From assembly GCA_025966435.1 (NCBI GenBank), contig JAICRQ010000049.1, forward strand, positions 1 to 12,286: DNA of 12,286 nucleotides, in the 5' to 3' direction. This document shows positions 7,601 to 12,286 of this stretch, piece after piece. The translations under genes were made by a program, and so were the position numbers. Under the pieces are notes generated by a model. It was not told the DNA's origin and did no database searches. It worked only from the letters and a program-made list of their open reading frames with translations. The stretch comes from Anaerolineales bacterium (lineage in GTDB: Bacteria > Chloroflexota > Anaerolineae > Anaerolineales > Villigracilaceae). Within the stretch, counting starts at the first letter, position 1; every line of letters begins with the position of its first letter.

Positions 7601-8449
7601 TTATGTCAGTTTTTCCAGAAGGGAATCCAGCTCTTCATCCGAATAATAATAGATGGTGACGGTGCCACCCTTTTTGCCATGCCTGAGAGAGACCTTCGTT
7701 CCCAGACTCGAACGGAGGCGGCGTTCGATATCGTTCACATCGGCGCTGATACCGGATCTTCGTTTATGGACCGGTTTTTGGCCCGTATATTTCCTAGCAA
7801 GCGCCTCGGTCTGACGGACGCTCAGATCGAGGTTGATGATTTGGTTCAACAAAGTTTCCTGGGCTTTTGCCGTGCTCAAAGCCAGCAGTGCGCGTGCGTG
7901 GCCTTCTGTAATCTTTTTATCTACGAGAGCCTGCTTCACCGCCGCGGACGCGTCGAGCAGGCGCAATGTATTGGTGACAGCCACACGACTTTTCCCCACG
8001 CGTGAGGCAATGGTCTCATGCGAAAGTTTGAATTCCCTGGCAAGATGCTGGTACGCTTCTGCTTCCTCGAGGGCGTTTAAGTCCGCACGCTGGACATTTT
8101 CGATGAGCGCCAGTTCGAGCAACTGCTGGTCGGTGGCGTGACGGATCACAACTGGAACCGTTTTCAAGCCAGCTTTGCGCGCAGCTTGCAAGCGGCGCTC
8201 GCCAGCAATGAGTGTGTAAATTCCGTTCTTGCCCGGAGAAACAATCAAAGGCTGGATTACGCCATGCTCACGAATTGATGAAGCGAGGCTTTCCAACTCT
8301 TCAAAATCAAAATGCTCGCGCGGCTGACGCGGATTGCGCTGGATCGATTCAACAGGGATTTGTGTGACGCCGCCTTCCCCGCCAGTCGCTTTCTGACCGG
8401 ATGGGATGAGGGCATCGAGTCCTTTGCCAAGGCCGGAACGTGGGGGCAT
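7601..8449 (-). CDS. parB: Chromosome partitioning protein ParB (Spo0J family)
   Basis: ParB binds parS sites near the origin and, as a CTP-dependent sliding clamp, organises them for segregation by ParA. The 282-residue product begins MPPRSGLGKGLDALIP, the usual ParB leader. It has the N-terminal CTP-binding domain with GERRLQAARKAG (GERR at 83-86) and ENVQRADLN around 117-125, a helix-turn-helix at about 142-165 (SHETIASRVGKSRVAVTN), and a C-terminal dimerisation segment (about 236-282, ending DEELDSLLEKLT). The ATG at 8449 was chosen over an in-frame start 33 bases upstream because AGGAG stands eight bases before it and the family leader starts here. It follows parA across a 95-base gap with an inverted repeat that ends right beside this ribosome-binding site. 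No parS-like 16-mer was seen in the window. Confidence 0.96.
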   Translation of the reverse strand: MPPRSGLGKGLDALIPSGQKATGGEGGVTQIPVESIQRNPRQPREHFDFEELESLASSIREHGVIQPLIVSPGKNGIYTLIAGERRLQAARKAGLKTVPVVIRHATDQQLLELALIENVQRADLNALEEAEAYQHLAREFKLSHETIASRVGKSRVAVTNTLRLLDASAAVKQALVDKKITEGHARALLALSTAKAQETLLNQIINLDLSVRQTEALARKYTGQKPVHKRRSGISADVNDIERRLRSSLGTKVSLRHGKKGGTVTIYYYSDEELDSLLEKLT

Positions 8450-8470
8450 GAACAAATCTCCTTTTTCAAA

Positions 8471-8550
8471 CACGAAGGGCACGCACCTGTCCTGTCGGTG
8501 TCAGAGAAGAACAGCAGGAATTAAGAACTCCGTGTCCTTCGTGCTTAATT
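8471..8550 (-). repeat. Inverted CACGAAGG-type repeat between parA and parB
   Basis: On the minus strand the parA stop region carries CACGAAGGACACG (8543-8531), and 47 bases later CGTGCCCTTCGTG (8483-8471), its reverse complement at 12 of 13 positions. Three further pairs (one G-U) can extend the stem at its base. The first arm is also flanked by AATTAAG and CTTAATT (8550-8544 and 8525-8519), a 7-base inverted pair that overlaps the parA stop codon. The sequence type resembles short dispersed CACGAAGGACACG elements met between genes in several bacterial genomes, which is a recollection and not a search result. In mRNA the stem would end about ten bases before the parB Shine-Dalgarno, so it may adjust the ParA:ParB ratio or protect the message. 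Confidence 0.6.
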
Positions 8551-9324
8551 AACCACTACTCCATCGCCTTGCAGTAATTCCTTCGCCAGCGATTCATAAG
8601 CGTGCGCGCCCACGGATGTTGGAGCGTACGTAGAAATGGGCAATCCATATGAGGGCGCTTCTGCAAGGCGAATGCTGCGCGGCACAATGCTTTGAAAAAC
8701 CAACCCGGGGAAGTGATTCTTGACTTCTTTCACCACATCGGTAGAAAGATTCGTGCGCGGGTCGAACATCGTCAGGATCACGCCGCGTACGCGCAAGCCA
8801 GGGAAGAGAGAAGATTGGACGCGCTCAATCGTCTGTGTCAGCTGACCTAACCCTTCCAGGGCAAGATACTCACACTGCACCGGCACCAGCACGCCGTCCC
8901 TGGCTGCCACAAGTCCATTGACCGTGAGGATACCAAGCGAGGGCGGACAATCGATCAGGATGTAGTCGTATTTTCCATCAAGGGTCCCCAACGCGTTCTT
9001 GAGACGAAATTCGCGCCCATCCTCTTCGACGAGCTCAATCTCCGCGCCCGCCAGCGATGGAGACGATGGGAGCAGCGAGAGCTTGAGGCGTTCATTATAA
9101 AGAATTGAAGAGACAGGAATATCCGTATAGAGTAACGCATCATACGTGCTGCCCTGCACTGTGTATTTATCCACCCCAAGGCAGGACGTGGCATTTGCCT
9201 GCGGGTCGAGATCCACGACGAGCACTTGCTGGCCCATTTGCGCGAGATATGCACCGAGATTGATGGCAGTAGTCGTTTTCCCGACGCCGCCTTTTTGATT
9301 GACGAGAGTGTAGATGCGAGTCAT
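8545..9324 (-). CDS. parA: Chromosome partitioning ATPase ParA (Soj family)
   Basis: This dimerising ATPase works with ParB to segregate replication origins. The 259-residue protein opens MTRIYTLVNQKGGVGKTTTA with the deviant Walker A KGGVGKTT at 11-18 (signature K11, K16). It continues with VVDLDPQANAT (D40), a Walker B-like YILIDCPPSLGIL with D125, and the DPRTNLS and VPRSIRLAEAPSYG stretches typical of chromosomal Soj proteins. The length is normal and no N-terminal DNA-binding extension of the plasmid type is present. The ATG at 9324 gives the standard start. A longer frame from a TTG at 9366 adds 14 unlike residues and was rejected. No convincing Shine-Dalgarno precedes 9324; the nearest GGAGG is over 15 bases away. 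It lies 69 bases after the PfkB gene and 95 bases before parB. Confidence 0.96.
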   Translation of the reverse strand: MTRIYTLVNQKGGVGKTTTAINLGAYLAQMGQQVLVVDLDPQANATSCLGVDKYTVQGSTYDALLYTDIPVSSILYNERLKLSLLPSSPSLAGAEIELVEEDGREFRLKNALGTLDGKYDYILIDCPPSLGILTVNGLVAARDGVLVPVQCEYLALEGLGQLTQTIERVQSSLFPGLRVRGVILTMFDPRTNLSTDVVKEVKNHFPGLVFQSIVPRSIRLAEAPSYGLPISTYAPTSVGAHAYESLAKELLQGDGVVVN

Positions 9325-9393
9325 GGGTTTAAGTTTGGAGTCAAGGCCTCCAGACTTTAATATCAACGACAGAAGCCCTTGAGTCCACAGTGT

Positions 9394-10245
9394 TTAGGGC
9401 AATATTTCTATCATGCACACTGCCACTTCACCATCGGTGGCAATGCCTTCCAGCCCAGGACGCGTCACAGAACAGGAGGCGAGCATGGTCGCAAAACGTG
9501 TCGCTTCCCAGGGATCGTGTGTATTCAGCAGACGATAAAAAAACGCCGCAGCAAAGACATCTCCCGCGCCGGTGGCATCCACTTCCGTTACCTTGGGGGC
9601 GCGGAATCGGCGGCGGTCTCCGTTCCAATACAACACGGCACCTGCAGCACTTTCAGTCACAACCAGTACCTTCGTGTGCTGCGCCATGTGTTCGATCAGC
9701 TCGTCATCCCCATTTACATCCTCGCGGCTGATTACGACAGCTCCAGCACGGGACAGTGCGATATCCGCATCGTGCCATTCCCCACGGGACACACGGCACT
9801 CTGCGTCCCATTGGCGCATCCAGCCTTGCGGCGTGAGCCCGAGTAGGGTAGGAGAGAATCCCTCTGGCAGGCTTGCATCCATCTCATTCGCGATGGGGCC
9901 AAGGTGGATGATTGGGGCCTGCCGCCATACTTCCGGAACATAACCGAAATCAAGACGTGTAGCTTGGGCGCGCAGGTATTGAACTCGTCCTTGCTTTGTA
10001 TAGATATTTTCGAAGATTGTACTGTTTGGAGATTCAAGTGCGACTACAGGAATATCCCCCAACTGTGCCAGGGATGTTTCGGGTCCCAATGCAGTGACGA
10101 TGCCCACGCGTAAACCCAGGGCTTGCGCCGTCAACGCGGAATATGCGGCTGTCCCACCCAAACGCCAACCATCCGGCGTCAGGTCATGTGCGACATGACC
10201 GACCACGAGATAATCCACAGGCTCTACAACGGCAAGGTTGGACAT
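9394..10245 (-). CDS. PfkB-family (ribokinase-like) carbohydrate kinase
   Basis: This 283-residue cytoplasmic kinase phosphorylates a sugar, nucleoside or similar small molecule using ATP. The C-terminal PfkB signature is clear: VDATGAGDVFAAAF with the anion-hole GAGD at 226-229 and catalytic D229. Near the N-terminus, LGGTAAYSALTAQALG (29-44) is the substrate-side glycine motif. The fold starts at VDYLVVGHVAHD. It is slightly shorter than typical ribokinases (about 300 residues) and the substrate cannot be assigned. The ATG at 10245 has no Shine-Dalgarno; instead a perfect TATAAT ends six bases before it, which fits a leaderless mRNA starting at or next to the ATG. It is the first gene after the jag terminator and is followed by parA, so it may head the transcript that includes parAB. 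Its presence between jag and parA is not part of the textbook origin cluster. Confidence 0.92.
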   Translation of the reverse strand: MSNLAVVEPVDYLVVGHVAHDLTPDGWRLGGTAAYSALTAQALGLRVGIVTALGPETSLAQLGDIPVVALESPNSTIFENIYTKQGRVQYLRAQATRLDFGYVPEVWRQAPIIHLGPIANEMDASLPEGFSPTLLGLTPQGWMRQWDAECRVSRGEWHDADIALSRAGAVVISREDVNGDDELIEHMAQHTKVLVVTESAAGAVLYWNGDRRRFRAPKVTEVDATGAGDVFAAAFFYRLLNTHDPWEATRFATMLASCSVTRPGLEGIATDGEVAVCMIEILP

Positions 10246-10251
10246 ATATGA

Positions 10252-10257
10252 ATTATA
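10252..10257 (-). promoter_or_regulatory. -10 box of a probable leaderless promoter for the PfkB gene and parAB
   Basis: The minus strand reads TATAAT at 10257-10252, then TCATAT, then the ATG at 10245. With the usual 6-7 bases between a -10 box and the start point, transcription would begin at the A of the ATG. The 17-base spacer puts the -35 position at 10280-10275 (CCGCTC), inside the stem of the upstream terminator and not similar to TTGACA. There is no TGn extension. The absence of a ribosome-binding site before this ATG supports the leaderless reading, but no transcript data are available. Confidence 0.5.
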
Positions 10258-10263
10258 CCGTGA

Positions 10264-10295
10264 TAAAACGGTCGGAGCGGTATACGCTCCGACCG
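10264..10295 (-). terminator. Rho-independent terminator after jag
   Basis: On the minus strand a perfect 11-bp stem CGGTCGGAGCG / CGCTCCGACCG (10295-10285 and 10279-10269) encloses the 5-base loop TATAC and is followed by TTTTAT. It begins four bases after the jag stop codon at 10300. The plus-strand reading lacks a T-run after the stem, so it acts only on the beta-propeller-yidC-jag unit. It separates that unit from the PfkB-parA-parB unit, whose -10 box lies seven bases beyond the T-run. Confidence 0.9.
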
Positions 10296-10299
10296 AAAT

Positions 10300-11094
10300 T
10301 CAACTTTCTTTTGGAAGAATCATCACTTTGCGGTAAGGTTCTTCACCGCTGCTTTCTGTTTTTACATCCGGGTGATCGCGCAGGGCAATATGAATGATGC
10401 GGCGTTCGGCAGAGGGCATGGGCTCAAGAGTCTGTCGGCGGCCACTCTTGGCGACCTGGTCTGCTACGCGCTGTGCCATCTGGATTAATTGCTTCTCGCG
10501 GCGATCGCGATAGCCCTCCACATCCACCGTGAGTTGGACAAATTGCTGTTCCTCCTTACCCACGATGAGCGAAGCAATGTATTGGAAGGCACTCAGCGTT
10601 TCAGAGCGCCGCCCGATCAATACGCTCAGGTCATTGCCGCGGATGTCCACATGAATGTTGTGGCGTCCATCTCGCTCTGTCGATCCGTAATGGGCAGACA
10701 CCTGCGCCTGAAGATTGAGCAGATGCAGGAGTCTCGAAACGACAGACTCTGTCCGGTCAAGGAGAGCATCGTGTTCGGGCTGAGCTTCCGCGTCCCGGCT
10801 CAGGGGAGAGGATTGAACAGGAGATGGCTCCGGTTTTCTCTCCACGCGCTGTACTTCCGTTGTGGATGCCGGGGCTGTTTCCGTCCGAGGATTCATCTCA
10901 ACCATCCCGGGCGGGGGATTTACGGTTAGACGGACACGCACCTGTGTCTTTCCTAATCCGAAAAAGCCTTTTGTACCTGCATCCAATACTTCCACGCTGA
11001 CCGCATCTGCTGTGAGTCCCAGTTCGGCAAGTCCCTGTGCGATGGCTTCCTCTACGGTCGGCGCAATGATCTCCAATGTAGTTCGTTGATTCAT
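10300..11094 (-). CDS. jag: RNA-binding protein Jag/KhpB (SpoIIIJ-associated): Jag-N, KH and R3H domains
   Basis: The 264-residue protein has the full Jag architecture. Residues 4-56 form the Jag-N domain with the family motif KGFFGLG at 42-48. Residues 58-112 form a low-complexity linker rich in P, E and S. A KH domain at about 113-190 carries the IGRRSETLSAFQYIAS core (160-175), and a C-terminal R3H domain at about 195-262 has R231 and H235 in ERRIIHIALRDHPDV. KhpB proteins bind RNA in the cytoplasm and in Firmicutes influence cell division, sporulation or envelope synthesis. The ATG at 11094 follows AGGAG at eight bases. It starts 12 bases after the yidC stop, the usual yidC-jag pairing, and is the last gene before a strong terminator. 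The annotation is secure; the RNA targets in this organism are unknown. Confidence 0.96.
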   Translation of the reverse strand: MNQRTTLEIIAPTVEEAIAQGLAELGLTADAVSVEVLDAGTKGFFGLGKTQVRVRLTVNPPPGMVEMNPRTETAPASTTEVQRVERKPEPSPVQSSPLSRDAEAQPEHDALLDRTESVVSRLLHLLNLQAQVSAHYGSTERDGRHNIHVDIRGNDLSVLIGRRSETLSAFQYIASLIVGKEEQQFVQLTVDVEGYRDRREKQLIQMAQRVADQVAKSGRRQTLEPMPSAERRIIHIALRDHPDVKTESSGEEPYRKVMILPKES

Positions 11095-11106
11095 GTCCCC
11101 ATCTCC

Positions 11107-11874
11107 TTACTTTCTCTGTAAGAACTTTGGAATAAGATTATGCCAGTTGGCTTTCCCCTGCATCGCGTATTGGATAATACCCAGGAGATTGCTGGTGATA
11201 AAGTAGACGGAAAGTCCCGCTGCAAAGGTGATGGCAAAGTAGCCGAGCAATAAAGGCATGTAAATGGTCATCATACCGCTCATGGCTGCACTCTGATCAC
11301 CCGGGTTGGCAGCAACGGGCATGGTCAGTTTGGCTTGAATGTAGGTGGTGATGGCAACGACCAATGCCAGGGTCGGGATGCCAATCCCGAAGATCGCAAC
11401 CGCTTCAGGACGGCCAAGATCCATCCACAGAAATTTGCTGTTGAGCGGAATCAGGTCTGAAACATTCGGCAGGAAAAGGCTACGTGAAAGTTTCAACAGA
11501 TCCAGAGGCGTGGATCCCAGCGCACGGATAATACTCTGATATAACGCGATAATGATGGGGAACTGGATCAGAGTCGGCAAACAAGAGCTAAAGGGATTGA
11601 TACCTCGTTCACGATAAATGCGCATTTGCTCCTGCGCAAGTTTTTCGCGATCCTTGGCATACTTCTTCTGAATCGCCTGCCACTCTTTATCCGTCTGGAG
11701 TTCCTGCATAGCTGTCGCGCCCTTCATCTGTTGGGCGTTCAGCGGCCAGGTAACAATACGGATCAGGATTGTGAACAGGATGATCGCCAGACCAAAGTTA
11801 TTTCCGACAATATCGTAGATCCAGATCAGTACATTAACAAAGACAGAGATAAATAAGTCCCATATTTGTCCCAT
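11107..11874 (-). CDS. yidC: Membrane protein insertase YidC/Oxa1 family
   Basis: YidC inserts and folds membrane proteins alone or with SecYEG. The 256-residue product starts MGQIWDLFISVFVNVLIWIY. It has two N-terminal hydrophobic stretches (about 5-20 and 27-45), the conserved intramembrane arginine at R39 in FTILIRIVTWPL, and a charged cytoplasmic hairpin (about 46-95, LNAQQMKG to RERGINPF). The FPIIIALYQSI segment and further C-terminal membrane segments (about 170-190, 205-235) follow. It lacks the large periplasmic domain of proteobacterial YidC, so it is of the short Oxa1/YidC2 type expected in bacteria with one membrane; no lipobox cysteine is seen. The ATG at 11874 is preceded by AGAGGAA and lies 7 bases after the beta-propeller gene's stop. 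A longer frame to 11967 overlaps that gene and was rejected. Confidence 0.95.
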   Translation of the reverse strand: MGQIWDLFISVFVNVLIWIYDIVGNNFGLAIILFTILIRIVTWPLNAQQMKGATAMQELQTDKEWQAIQKKYAKDREKLAQEQMRIYRERGINPFSSCLPTLIQFPIIIALYQSIIRALGSTPLDLLKLSRSLFLPNVSDLIPLNSKFLWMDLGRPEAVAIFGIGIPTLALVVAITTYIQAKLTMPVAANPGDQSAAMSGMMTIYMPLLLGYFAITFAAGLSVYFITSNLLGIIQYAMQGKANWHNLIPKFLQRK

Positions 11875-11881
11875 AGTTCCT

Positions 11882-12286
11882 CTAATTCTCCGGGGTAAAG
11901 GTCCAAACCTGGCGGCCGTCCAAGTCGAGGGCCACAAGGTAAAATTCCGTTTCCAGCGGGGCAACAATGGTCAGGTCTCCCACGGCAACAGGAGTTGTAT
12001 AAATCTTACCGCCAATTTCTTGCGACCAAAGTTCTTTGCCCTCCCGGTCTATCGCATAGATTGAACCCGATTCTGTTGCAAGCAGAATGTGCTCTTCGCG
12101 GACCAGCGGGCTCGCCGTGACGGGACCATTTGGCTTTATAGGCTTCCAGTCCTGAGTGCCGGTGGATGTATTGAACGAGTAGAAATTTCCATCCACATCG
12201 CTAAAATAAAGTGTATCACCATCCAGGCTGGGCGTGCCCCACACCCAATTTTCTGCATCCACGACCGATTGATGATTTCCTGTAGC
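11882..12286 (-). CDS. PQQ-type beta-propeller repeat protein, C-terminal part (5' end outside the window)
   Basis: The frame is open to the right edge, so only the last 134 residues are seen; a GTG at 12262 could be read as a start but the frame continues upstream of it. Three propeller blades are visible with the usual pattern of a small or acidic turn, an aromatic-aliphatic strand and a closing G-x-x-x-W: LYFSDVDGNFYSF to TQDW, ILLATESGSIYAI to KELW, and FYLVALDLDGRQVW. This is the PQQ-like / BamB-like repeat fold. No PQQ ligands can be judged from the fragment. It ends 7 bases before yidC, so the two are cotranscribed. In a bacterium with a single membrane a BamB role would not apply; a secreted or lipid-anchored scaffold assisting membrane protein biogenesis is possible but speculative. 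Confidence 0.85.
   Translation of the reverse strand, partial: ATGNHQSVVDAENWVWGTPSLDGDTLYFSDVDGNFYSFNTSTGTQDWKPIKPNGPVTASPLVREEHILLATESGSIYAIDREGKELWSQEIGGKIYTTPVAVGDLTIVAPLETEFYLVALDLDGRQVWTFTPEN

Noticed and set aside
9325..9393. Imperfect inverted repeat GGAGTCAAGG / CCTTGAGTCC in the PfkB-parA gap as a terminator or operator
   Set aside because: One mismatch, a long 32-base loop, and no T-run after it; too weak to call.
11480..11496. ACGTGAAAGTTTC resembling part of a ParB-binding parS site
   Set aside because: It lies inside yidC, is not palindromic over 16 bases and departs from the TGTTTCACGTGAAACA consensus at several positions. No better parS match was noticed by eye on either strand.
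1..12286. tRNA, rRNA, CRISPR arrays, insertion sequences, riboswitches
   Set aside because: No tRNA-like cloverleaf, regularly spaced direct repeats, transposase gene or long terminal inverted repeats were seen; intergenic space is short throughout.

Overview
This window reads as a bacterial chromosome segment of intermediate GC in which every supportable gene lies on the minus strand, so transcription runs from high to low coordinates. The best guess is a member of the Chloroflexota, class Anaerolineae or a close relative. The grounds are a soluble GAF histidine kinase plus OmpR-type regulator beside Tad-pilus ATPases, a short YidC of the Oxa1/YidC2 type without a large periplasmic domain, and the general protein character. 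This is an inference from style; no marker gene was searched. The yidC-jag-...-parA-parB order is the classic neighbourhood of a bacterial replication origin, although no oriC or parS site is visible here.

Layout in transcription order. (1) 12286-10300: the 3' part of a PQQ-type beta-propeller protein, then yidC and jag (khpB), tightly spaced as one unit. It ends at a strong intrinsic terminator (11-bp perfect stem) at 10264-10295. (2) A perfect TATAAT box lies just past the terminator and only 6 nt before the ATG of a PfkB-family sugar kinase, which suggests a leaderless transcript. The kinase is followed by parA and parB. The parA-parB gap carries an imperfect inverted repeat of a CACGAAGG-type element. 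(3) An amidohydrolase of the YtcJ type starts 1 base after parB stops. (4) A signalling cassette follows with almost no gaps: a histidine kinase with an N-terminal MshEN-like tandem motif, a second, GAF-containing histidine kinase, an OmpR/PhoB-family response regulator, and a CpaE/TadZ-like protein with its own receiver domain. (5) After a 159-bp gap come a 98-residue unrecognised protein and the Tad secretion ATPase CpaF/TadA, overlapping by 4 bases. An extended -10 promoter and the probable first codons of another gene (perhaps tadB) sit at the left edge.

Taken together, the window joins origin-proximal housekeeping genes (membrane insertion, RNA binding, chromosome partitioning) to the start of a Tad/Flp pilus locus, with a dedicated phosphorelay between them. 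The main hypothesis is that the two soluble kinases, one possibly reading c-di-GMP through an MshEN-like domain, control the OmpR regulator and/or the receiver domain of TadZ. That would link a second messenger to pilus expression and pilus placement.
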